Below, piece after piece: positions 1 through 5,089 of a stretch of DNA of 5,849 nucleotides. Source of the stretch: Verrucomicrobiota bacterium (GTDB lineage: Bacteria; Verrucomicrobiota; Verrucomicrobiia; Limisphaerales; JADLHS01); assembly GCA_025360895.1 (NCBI GenBank), contig JANYBF010000658.1, forward strand, positions 1 to 5,849, in the 5' to 3' direction. Numbering within the stretch: position 1 is the stretch's first letter; every line of letters starts with the position of its first letter. The position numbers were made by a program, and so were the translations under genes. The notes under the pieces were generated by a model that saw only the letters and a program-made list of their open reading frames with translations, had not been told where the DNA came from and made no database searches.

Positions 1-1413
1 GGCGGTCTCGGCCTGATTTAACTCCACAAACTCATCCGTGATGTCGCTGATATCCGCTTTCTCGCCCTTCTGCAATCGCCAGCACCAGAGCGCCTGTAAC
101 GCGGCACCGTAAGCGGCGCCTTCGCTCACTTTGAGCGTCACCACTTCGGCGTTGAAAACATCCGCCATGATTTGGCGCCAGAGTTTGGATTTTGCGCCCC
201 CGCCAGTGGCGCGGATTTGTTTCGCTTTGACGCCCAGTTCGGTGAGGCGGCGCAGGCCATAGTTCATGCCAAGCGTCACACCTTCCATCGCCGCGCGGCA
301 GTAATGGCTGGCGGTAAAGGTGCGCGGATTGATGCCGAGCATCACGCCGCTGCCATCCGGAACGTTCGGCGTGCGTTCCCCTTCGAGGTAGGGCAGAAGC
401 AGCAGGCCGCCGGCACCGACCGGAACTTTCGCGGCCTTGTTCTCGAACTGCTCGTGCGTGTACCCAAAATCCAGCCGCATCATTTCGGTGGCGACGGTTA
501 CGTTCATCGTGCAGAGCAGGGGCAGCCACTGATTCGTGGAATCGCAGAATGCGGCGATTTCGCCCACGGGATCCACCACCGGTTTATCGGCACAGGCGTA
601 AATCGTCCCGCTCGTGCCGAAGCTTGCCGTGACGAGGCCGGGCCGCGTGTTGCCCGTGCCGATGGCACCCATCATATTGTCGCCGCCCCCGGCGCTCACC
701 AGCACGCCGGGATTCAAGCCCAGTGCGCGCGCGGTCTCAGCCTGGAGGCGACCCGCCGGTTCATCGCTCGAAATCAGCCGGGGCAATTTGCCGGCGAGTT
801 CCGGATCAATCGCATCAAGAACGGACTTTGCCCAACGACGGCTGCGCACATTCAACAGCGCGGTGCCGCTGGCATCGCCGTATTCCATCACGCGTTCGCC
901 GGTGAGCCAGAAGTTGAGGTAGTCGTGCGGGAGGAGAATCGTGGCGAGCTTGGCGAAATTCTTCGGTTCGTGATTTTTCAGCCAGAGAATTTTCGGGGCC
1001 GTGAAGCCTGGGAGTACCGCGTTACCCAAGGCTTTGATGGTTTTCTTCGCCCCGCCAAGTTTTTCCGTGATCGCTTCGCACTCGGCCGTGGTGGAAGTGT
1101 CGCACCAAAGTTTGGCGGGACGAATGACCTCTCCCGCCTTGTCGAGGGGCACGAAGCCATGTTGCTGGCCGCTTACGCCGATGGCGACAACATCGGCGGC
1201 GACCGCCTTGGCCTGCCGCAACGCGGAACGAATCGCGGCGGCGGTAGCATCGCGCCAAGTGTGGGGATGTTGTTCTTTCGCGCCGGGCGGCAGGTTTGGG
1301 ATCAAGTCGTAGGCTTGAGACGCCGCACCGAGGACCTTGCCGTCCCGGGCATCCACCACGAGCGCCTTCGTGGATTGCGTGCCGCTATCAATGCCGATCA
1401 AAAGTGTTCGCAT
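1..1413 (-). CDS. xylB: Xylulokinase (FGGY carbohydrate kinase), 3' end beyond the left edge
   Basis: Cytoplasmic kinase that phosphorylates D-xylulose with ATP to give D-xylulose 5-phosphate, the entry of xylose into the pentose phosphate pathway. The frame is open from the ATG at 1413 to the left edge: 471 codons, no stop, no frameshift. FGGY kinases of this type usually have about 480-515 residues, so only a short C-terminal part should be missing. Visible motifs are the N-terminal phosphate-binding loop GIDSGTQSTK (residues 7-16, Asp9), the substrate-loop motif SGQQHGF (81-87), LWCDTST (102-108), AGGGDNMMGAIGTG (241-254) with the likely catalytic base Asp245, the second-domain segment SFGTSGTIY (264-272), and the adenosine-motif region ATGGGAKSKLWRQIMADV (402-419). 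The QQHG loop and GGGDN favour xylulokinase over glycerol kinase or gluconokinase. The start is set by the Asp loop lying only a few residues in. There is no obvious ribosome binding site (CATCCCC before ATG). A xylose isomerase partner is not in the window. Confidence 0.95.
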   Translation of the reverse strand, partial: MRTLLIGIDSGTQSTKALVVDARDGKVLGAASQAYDLIPNLPPGAKEQHPHTWRDATAAAIRSALRQAKAVAADVVAIGVSGQQHGFVPLDKAGEVIRPAKLWCDTSTTAECEAITEKLGGAKKTIKALGNAVLPGFTAPKILWLKNHEPKNFAKLATILLPHDYLNFWLTGERVMEYGDASGTALLNVRSRRWAKSVLDAIDPELAGKLPRLISSDEPAGRLQAETARALGLNPGVLVSAGGGDNMMGAIGTGNTRPGLVTASFGTSGTIYACADKPVVDPVGEIAAFCDSTNQWLPLLCTMNVTVATEMMRLDFGYTHEQFENKAAKVPVGAGGLLLLPYLEGERTPNVPDGSGVMLGINPRTFTASHYCRAAMEGVTLGMNYGLRRLTELGVKAKQIRATGGGAKSKLWRQIMADVFNAEVVTLKVSEGAAYGAALQALWCWRLQKGEKADISDITDEFVELNQAETA

Positions 1414-1422
1414 GGGGATGAT

Positions 1423-1488
1423 TTAATCCAGAATACCCATGTCTGTCACGCCGAAGTATAGGGGCCATTCGGTTTCGGTCTGACTCAT
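1423..1488 (-). CDS. Possible 21-residue leader peptide or gene remnant upstream of xylB
   Basis: An ATG at 1488 opens a 21-codon frame, starting MSQTETEW and ending VTDMGILD, with a TAA at 1425-1423 only nine bases before the xylB ATG. An AAGG lies two bases before the ATG, too close to be a good ribosome binding site. An in-frame TAG occurs eight codons upstream, so it is not the visible tail of a longer gene. It could be a translated leader coupled to xylB, the last remnant of a lost gene, or chance. I do not recognise the peptide. Confidence 0.2.
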   Translation of the reverse strand: MSQTETEWPLYFGVTDMGILD

Positions 1489-1551
1489 AACCTTCAGTTT
1501 GCCCTTGATCTACTCAGTTAAGCGCGACGCTTGGATTCGGGCGGGAACCTA

Positions 1552-1581
1552 AAGATTACCATGAAGATTATGAGTAAGATT
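1552..1581 (+). repeat. Three AAGATT copies at a 12-base period
   Basis: AAGATT occurs at 1552-1557, 1564-1569 and 1576-1581, so each copy begins exactly 12 bases after the last. The six bases between copies differ (ACCATG, ATGAGT). The array lies about 85-115 bases upstream of the mrp ATG and 140-170 bases upstream of xylB. Such spacing could be a small operator array, but the unit is short and AT-rich, and 12 is not a whole helical turn. Confidence 0.3.
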
Positions 1582-1666
1582 GCGAACGTGCCCGCCCTTT
1601 TGATCTCACCGCGACTCCGGAAGTGGACTTGCGTTCGCGCCGGGACTTGGCAACTTGAACCTGTTC

Positions 1667-2719
1667 ATGAGTACACTCTCCCAAGACGATATTCTCACCG
1701 CGCTCAAAGCCGTGAAGTATCCCGGCTATTCGCGCGACATCATTTCCTTTGGCTTGATCAAAGGAGTCACTGCCAACGCCGGCGCCGTCAGCGTTTCCAT
1801 GCAACTAACGTCTGCCAATGCCGAAGCCGGCCAGCAGATCAAGGCCGAGAGTGAGCGGATCCTGAAAGCATTGCCCGGGGTGACGCACGTCCATGTCGAA
1901 GTCAAACAGCCCGCCGCCGCTCCGGGAGCGCCCGCCGGCTCCAGCCCATGGGCCAATCAAAATCGCGTGCCCGGCATCAAGCGCATTGTGGCAGTCGCGA
2001 GCGGCAAGGGCGGGGTCGGCAAGTCCACCCTGTCGGTGAATCTGGCCTGCGCCCTCCGCCATATCGGCGCCCGCGTAGGGTTGCTCGATTGCGATATCTA
2101 TGGGCCGAGCATTCCGCTCATGATGGGCATCAATCAACGGCCCAGCCTGAGTGAAGCCGAACGAATGATTCCGCCCACGAACCACGGCGTGAAGCTGATG
2201 AGCATGGGTTTCTTGTTGAACGACGACCAACCAGTTATCTGGCGTGGGCCAATGATTCAGCGGACCATTCAACAATTCATCACCGTGGTGGACTGGGGTG
2301 AACTGGACTTTCTGCTCGTGGACCTGCCGCCCGGTACCGGCGACGCCCAACTCACCCTCTGCCAGACCGTGCCGCTCGACGGCGGCGTGATCGTGACCAC
2401 GCCGCAGGAAGCTTCCCTGGGCGTGGTGCGCAAAGGCATCGCCATGTTCGAAAAGGTGAATGTGCCAATGCTCGGCATCGTGGAAAACATGAGTTATTTC
2501 ACCACGCCAAACGGTGAGCGGGTTGAGATTTTCGGCCACGGCGGCGGTCGCCGCGAGGCGGAACGCTTGAACATCCCGTTCCTTGGCGAAGTGCCGCTGT
2601 TTACCGCGATCCGCGAGGGGGGCGACCGGGGTGTGCCGATTGTGGTGTCTGCGCCGGATCGGTCGCCCGGACAGGTATTCCTTCAAATCGCGGAAGGCCT
2701 TCGGAACAAGCTGGGTTGA
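1667..2719 (+). CDS. mrp: Mrp/NBP35-family P-loop ATPase (iron-sulfur cluster carrier), CxxC motif absent
   Basis: Cytoplasmic ATPase of the Mrp/ApbC/NBP35 group, whose members bind and transfer Fe-S clusters to apo-proteins as dimers. The product has 350 residues, a normal length. Domain order: MIP18/DUF59 domain (about 1-82), a Pro/Ala/Gly linker (82-98), then the SIMIBI ATPase domain. The deviant Walker A GKGGVGKST is at 113-121, DCDIYGPSIP at 141-150, the switch/Walker B segment LLVDLPPGTGDAQLT at 216-230, VTTPQEASL at 243-251 and ENMSYF at 273-278. The segment where most bacterial Mrp proteins have a cluster-binding CPxC reads FTTPNGERVEIFG (278-290) and holds no cysteine; the only cysteines are at 128, 142 and 232. 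I chose the ATG at 1667; an in-frame TTG four codons earlier (1655) is possible but adds little. No strong ribosome binding site is visible. No operon partner: the next gene starts 67 bases later and has a different base composition. Confidence 0.95.
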   Translation: MSTLSQDDILTALKAVKYPGYSRDIISFGLIKGVTANAGAVSVSMQLTSANAEAGQQIKAESERILKALPGVTHVHVEVKQPAAAPGAPAGSSPWANQNRVPGIKRIVAVASGKGGVGKSTLSVNLACALRHIGARVGLLDCDIYGPSIPLMMGINQRPSLSEAERMIPPTNHGVKLMSMGFLLNDDQPVIWRGPMIQRTIQQFITVVDWGELDFLLVDLPPGTGDAQLTLCQTVPLDGGVIVTTPQEASLGVVRKGIAMFEKVNVPMLGIVENMSYFTTPNGERVEIFGHGGGRREAERLNIPFLGEVPLFTAIREGGDRGVPIVVSAPDRSPGQVFLQIAEGLRNKLG

Positions 2720-2727
2720 AAGTGGAG

Positions 2728-2754
2728 TTGCCTTTGCTGCGATGTGTTTTTAAT
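2728..2754 (+). promoter_or_regulatory. Weak candidate promoter for the receiver gene
   Basis: TTGCCT (2728-2733) and TTTAAT (2749-2754) match the sigma70 -35 and -10 consensus at four and five of six positions. The 15-base spacer is shorter than ideal. It lies in the 67-base gap between mrp and the receiver gene, where a new promoter would be expected if the receiver gene is an independent unit. This rests on consensus matching only. Confidence 0.17.
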
Positions 2755-2786
2755 ACCACGAAGCGGAACTAAACCAATGGAACAAA

Positions 2787-3251
2787 ATGAAACAAAACGT
2801 CAATCGCTTGCATCCTCGCGAAAGCGAACGGCACACGACAGCGCATAGGAAATTGCCTCGTGAGGAGCGACCGCCGAGAATCGTTGTAGTGGACGATGAA
2901 TCCGGTGTCTTGGAAAGTATGGGAGTATTGGTTCGTTCAGTATTCCCGGATGCAATTTTGCTGATGTTTTCAAACAGTGCTGAAGCTTGGAAGGAATTAT
3001 CACAAAGAGACCCCGACCTCCTCCTTATAGACGACTTGATGCCAGGGTTGAGAGGTAAGGAGATCGTGCGACGTTTGGTGCATAAGAAAACTACTTATCC
3101 CATTATTGTTCATTCCGCGTATCATTCGACAGACGAAGGGGCGAAAGAGTTTGTGAGCCAAGGCCTGAACATTCAATTTGTACAGATGCCTTTTGACATA
3201 AAGGATTATCAGAAGCTTTTGCAATCGATTTTACCTCCTGCGACACATTAG
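2787..3251 (+). CDS. Stand-alone response-regulator receiver (REC) protein, atypical: Lys replaced by Met
   Basis: A 154-residue protein made of one CheY-like receiver domain behind a basic, probably disordered N-terminal tail (about 1-30). Receiver domains accept a phosphoryl group from a histidine kinase. Seen in the sequence: strand 1 IVVVDDE (32-38) with the acidic pair Asp36/Asp37; the phospho-acceptor Asp82 in LLLIDDLMPGLRG (78-90), placed by its distance from MPG; and the switch hydroxyl Ser110 in IIVHSAY (106-112). The almost invariant Lys before Pro-Phe is Met134 (VQMPFD, 132-137), so phosphorylation chemistry or signalling may be altered. There is no DNA-binding or enzymatic output domain, so it would act by protein contact (CheY/Spo0F-like) or as a phosphate sink. 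No histidine kinase is in the window. It ends 14 bases from the convergent stop of the next gene. The ATG at 2787 is the only reasonable start before strand 1; a nearby ATG at 2777 is in another frame and soon stops. It is poorer in GC than mrp. Confidence 0.88.
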   Translation: MKQNVNRLHPRESERHTTAHRKLPREERPPRIVVVDDESGVLESMGVLVRSVFPDAILLMFSNSAEAWKELSQRDPDLLLIDDLMPGLRGKEIVRRLVHKKTTYPIIVHSAYHSTDEGAKEFVSQGLNIQFVQMPFDIKDYQKLLQSILPPATH

Positions 3252-3265
3252 CCAAAGCGGTTCGT

Positions 3266-3838
3266 TCAGCGTTGCTTGCGTACAATTCGCTTCTCTGGGA
3301 GCCCAGAAGCTTTAAGCAAATCTCTGCATGCGCATTCCAACAACTCCGAGTCGTAGCATAGGAGGAGGAATGTCGAGTGCGAATTGTACGCGAATCCGTG
3401 GAGTTGACGCTCCCCAAAGAACTTAAGCTTCTCCTTAATAGCACTGTCGCGCTCCTCAGCCCTGCTATAGCTCTGGTCGAAAATGAGGGTAAGGGCTTTT
3501 GGCCGGGCACGGACGAGCTTAACAAGCTCTTCTCCAAAAATGTGTTTCTCAGATCGCCCTTGATCTAATAAGCGCACGCCCGTATCCGGATCCAGAAACA
3601 GATTGCCAACGCCCCGGCACTGTTCAAAGTATTTTTTACGATCCGTTTGCGTCGTCAACACTTCCGATGACACCGGCTTAGCGTTGAGAAAGCACGCGAA
3701 CTCGGCTACTTCTGCATCAGTCGGTTTTTCTCCCGTGAACATTGGGTGAACGGCCCAATTCCCGAACGGCATGAGCCATGAGATGAGCGACTTCTTTACA
3801 ATATCGTATGAGTCGCCGAAGTGTTGTTTTAGATTCAT
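3266..3838 (-). CDS. Conserved hypothetical protein, 190 residues
   Basis: I recall proteins with a similar start and middle (GDSYDIVK, WAVHPMFT, NLFLDPDTG) in unrelated bacteria, always as hypothetical proteins, but cannot assign a function. It has no signal peptide and no membrane segment, so it is probably cytoplasmic. Visible blocks: HFGDSYDIVKKSLISWL (6-22), PFGNWAVHPMFTG (24-36), SSEVLTTQTDRKKYF (57-71), GNLFLDPDTGVRL (78-90), KALTLIFDQSYSRAEER (114-130), HGFAYNSHSTFLLL (147-160), and a basic tail ending RIVRKQR. Clustered acidic residues (Asp9, Asp12, Glu59, Asp83, Asp85, Asp121) plus Lys/Arg could form a metal-dependent active site, but this is speculation. It is convergent with the receiver gene, with 14 bases between the stops. 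No ribosome binding site is evident before the ATG at 3838. The 3' end carries one arm of a 13-bp inverted repeat next to the stop and the other arm about 100 bases inside the gene. Confidence 0.8.
   Translation of the reverse strand: MNLKQHFGDSYDIVKKSLISWLMPFGNWAVHPMFTGEKPTDAEVAEFACFLNAKPVSSEVLTTQTDRKKYFEQCRGVGNLFLDPDTGVRLLDQGRSEKHIFGEELVKLVRARPKALTLIFDQSYSRAEERDSAIKEKLKFFGERQLHGFAYNSHSTFLLLCYDSELLECACRDLLKASGLPEKRIVRKQR
3278..3391. repeat. Perfect 13-bp inverted repeat (arms 3278-3290 and 3379-3391)
   Basis: GCGTACAATTCGC at 3278-3290 is the exact reverse complement of GCGAATTGTACGC at 3379-3391. The 88 bases between the arms hold a smaller hairpin. Both arms lie in the unknown gene, encoding its RIVR tail and its AYNSH block. 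The match does not extend beyond 13 bases. It could be a cruciform or RNA stem, or chance conserved by coding needs. Confidence 0.5.
3289..3310 (+). terminator. Candidate hairpin terminator for the receiver gene
   Basis: In plus-strand RNA, GCTTCT pairs with AGAAGC, and GG with CC beyond a two-base bulge, leaving a GAGC loop. The stem is followed by TTTAAGC. It lies 38 bases after the receiver stop, a plausible place for termination, but inside the convergent unknown gene. The bulge and short T-run make it weak. Confidence 0.25.
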
Positions 3839-4013
3839 GCCAGCAGATTAGTTTTACCGCCGTGTCACTCAAGATTATTGGTCGGTAGAGAAAGCCAGGT
3901 TTGGACTAATCTGCCGATGAATTGCAGTGTGACGCAGCGCAAGATAACAGGGTGGCCAATCCACCCGCGCCCTCAATTTCAAGCTTTGCCAATAAATCTG
4001 GCGTTCACACTTT
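3839..4013. other. Intergenic region between the small-protein gene and the unknown gene
   Basis: It is the upstream region of the unknown gene and the downstream region of the small-protein gene, both on the minus strand. It holds a likely terminator hairpin (3950-3966) and a 10-bp inverted repeat, GCAGATTAGT (3843-3852) against ACTAATCTGC (3905-3914). The nearer arm of that repeat lies only four bases upstream of the unknown gene's ATG. Open frames crossing the region have poor amino-acid make-up and look like chance. Confidence 0.5.
3950..3966 (-). terminator. Candidate Rho-independent terminator of the membrane-protein/small-protein unit
   Basis: GGGTGG (3950-3955) and CCACCC (3961-3966) form a perfect 6-bp GC-rich stem with a CCAAT loop (ATTGG in the minus-strand transcript). 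On the minus strand it is followed by TGTTATCTTG, a loose T-rich tail. It lies 47 bases after the stop of the 79-residue gene, which fits the end of that transcript. The broken T-run lowers confidence. Confidence 0.38.
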
Positions 4014-4253
4014 CTAAAACTGCTCGAACCGCACAATACGCGCTTGGATGTCGCGCCCGATTTCATGCAGTTCATGCAAATCGCCCGTTTCCAAGTGCGG
4101 TGGGAGGTGTTGCAGCAGCGGCGCCACTTCGCGCGGGTGGCGTTGAATGAGGTTGGCAAGGTCGGCTTTGTCAACCGAGATGCGATCAAACAAATCCTGG
4201 CGGTAGAGCGACTGCAGCCGCGATTCACCGGGGCTGACCAGCTCAAGCCGCAT
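4014..4253 (-). CDS. Small hypothetical protein, 79 residues, overlapping the membrane-protein gene
   Basis: Its ATG (4253) lies inside the last codons of the preceding membrane-protein gene; the two overlap by 11 bases (ATGCGGCTTGA), an arrangement typical of translational coupling. The codons are mostly G- or C-ended like neighbouring genes, and the product is ordinary soluble protein: charged and mainly helical by eye, with SRLQSLYRQDLFDRISVDKA (11-30), EVAPLLQHLPPHLE (42-55) and a polar C-terminal helix ending IVRFEQF. It has no cysteines, no signal peptide and no membrane span. Competing frames here are rich in Arg, Cys and Ser and look spurious. I do not recognise the family. The overlap suggests a cytosolic partner of the membrane protein, but a chance frame cannot be excluded. 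Confidence 0.58.
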   Translation of the reverse strand: MRLELVSPGESRLQSLYRQDLFDRISVDKADLANLIQRHPREVAPLLQHLPPHLETGDLHELHEIGRDIQARIVRFEQF

Positions 4254-4881
4254 TCAGCTCACGGCAGGCTTTGGCCCCGCGAAAGAGGCAAAAGAGAACG
4301 AAGACATGGAATCCGACTCCCAACCAGTCCTGCACAAATAGAAAAATCAACCCGTCCAGCCCAATCAGCACCATCCCCACCACGAAGGCCCACAGTTGTC
4401 GCTTGTGCGCAAAAACACCGAAGAAGATGAGGACGCCGGCGGCAAGCACATCGAGCATCAGCACCACGGCTTTGCCCGCACTCCCAAGTTCATGCCCGAA
4501 GCCATCGAAAACCTGAGTGATGCCCAAGCCGAGGATGAACCGCCAAGCGCTGCCGGTGAACGCCACGATGGAATTGACCAGCGACAGTCCGGCGATCCAG
4601 TAAAACCACGAGGCCCCCGATTTCAACTGCGCTTCCGTGGCCGGATCTCGCCTTGGCGTTGCGGTCGCCGTCACAATCGGAGCTGCGACGTTCGCTGGGG
4701 CAGCGAACAAGGCTTGCAGTTCGGAAAAACTCCCGGCGGGCGACCAGTGTTCCATGTCACTGCGCCTGACTTCCTGTTGCACCTGCACGCGGCCTTCGCG
4801 CGTCCAAGCGGTGACTTGCTCCAACGTCGCCGGGCCGTATTCTTTGCCGTCCGCACCACGGATGGTGTAGGTGAGTTCCAT
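4243..4881 (-). CDS. GYF_2 (DUF4339)-domain multi-spanning membrane protein
   Basis: A 212-residue inner-membrane protein. Residues 4-59 form a GYF_2/DUF4339 domain: YTIRGADGKEYGPATLEQV, then TREGRV, a polar stretch, and the typical MEHWSPAGSFSELQALF (43-59). Such domains are thought to bind proline-rich peptides and often precede membrane segments in bacterial proteins. A low-complexity Ala/Pro/Thr linker follows (60-82). Hydrophobic segments lie at about 91-110, 137-157, 162-184 and 187-200, with a further amphipathic stretch at 112-126, giving about four spans. The segments carry no catalytic motif, and the precise role is unknown. The basic sites FAHKRQ and CLFRGAKACREL suggest cytoplasmic faces. 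The ATG at 4881 starts right at the GYF_2 domain. The stop overlaps the start of the 79-residue gene, so the two are probably one transcription unit. The 208-base gap to the glycosidase gene upstream, with two dyads, suggests its own promoter. Confidence 0.88.
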   Translation of the reverse strand: MELTYTIRGADGKEYGPATLEQVTAWTREGRVQVQQEVRRSDMEHWSPAGSFSELQALFAAPANVAAPIVTATATPRRDPATEAQLKSGASWFYWIAGLSLVNSIVAFTGSAWRFILGLGITQVFDGFGHELGSAGKAVVLMLDVLAAGVLIFFGVFAHKRQLWAFVVGMVLIGLDGLIFLFVQDWLGVGFHVFVLFCLFRGAKACRELNAA

Positions 4882-5089
4882 AGGTTGTGGCGTGAGTCAT
4901 ATCAAGCAACGCCATTTGAATACAATGCAATTGTGCAACATTCCAATTACTTTGGAAACGTGCTTTACCATGGCCACGCCGTTGATGAGGAAAAGCCATT
5001 GCGCGGTCCATCCATAAGACGAACCGCAGCCGGTTTGCACCCCCCCCAAGGCCGATCTTTAGAGGCCGGCCGGCGGTGCTGGCTTACGG
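4882..5089. other. Intergenic region upstream of the membrane-protein gene
   Basis: It separates the glycosidase stop from the membrane-protein start, both on the minus strand. The half nearer the start is AT-rich and holds two adjacent dyads, the expected place for a promoter. The half nearer the glycosidase is GC-rich, with a run of eight C (5040-5047) and the self-complementary GCCGGCCGGC (5065-5074). I saw no hairpin followed by a T-run after the glycosidase, and no convincing gene. Confidence 0.5.
4922..4957 (-). promoter_or_regulatory. Two adjacent dyads, possible operator sites for the membrane-protein gene
   Basis: ACAAT-gca-ATTGT (4922-4934) and TTCCAA-ttact-TTGGAA (4941-4957) are two perfect short inverted repeats with centres 21 bases apart, about two helical turns. 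They lie 41-76 bases upstream of the ATG at 4881, where a promoter or regulator site would be expected. The arms differ, so they need not bind the same protein. A weak TTGGAA/TATTCA pair overlaps them. Confidence 0.27.

Larger units (their letters stand above)
1414..1666. other. Divergent intergenic region between xylB and mrp
   Basis: These 253 bases must carry the promoters for xylB (leftward) and mrp (rightward). I found no convincing -35/-10 pair for either gene and no clear Shine-Dalgarno sequence. Two structures stand out: a 21-codon minus-strand ORF ending just before xylB, and three AAGATT copies at exact 12-base steps. Longer plus-strand frames that cross this stretch run out of frame into mrp and look like chance openings. 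Confidence 0.6.

Noticed and set aside
172..1461. Long plus-strand open frame of 429 codons opposite xylB
   Set aside because: It is rich in His, Arg, Ala and Gly with no recognisable motif, while the minus strand gives an unbroken xylulokinase. High-GC genes often leave open antisense frames.
1531..1854. Plus-strand frame starting upstream of mrp
   Set aside because: It runs out of frame into mrp and turns Arg/Ser-rich there, as expected of a chance frame.
1805..2686. Long minus-strand open frame of 293 codons opposite mrp
   Set aside because: It has a His- and Arg-rich composition and no domain; the plus strand encodes a clear Mrp protein over the same bases.
3875..4246. Minus-strand frame of 123 codons overlapping the 79-residue gene
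   Set aside because: It is Arg-, Cys- and Ser-rich and runs through the likely terminator hairpin; the 79-residue frame has better codon use and the coupled start.
5050..5074. GGCCG/CGGCC hairpin after the glycosidase as a terminator
   Set aside because: The stem is five base pairs with a 12-base loop and is followed by a G-run rather than a T-run on the minus strand.
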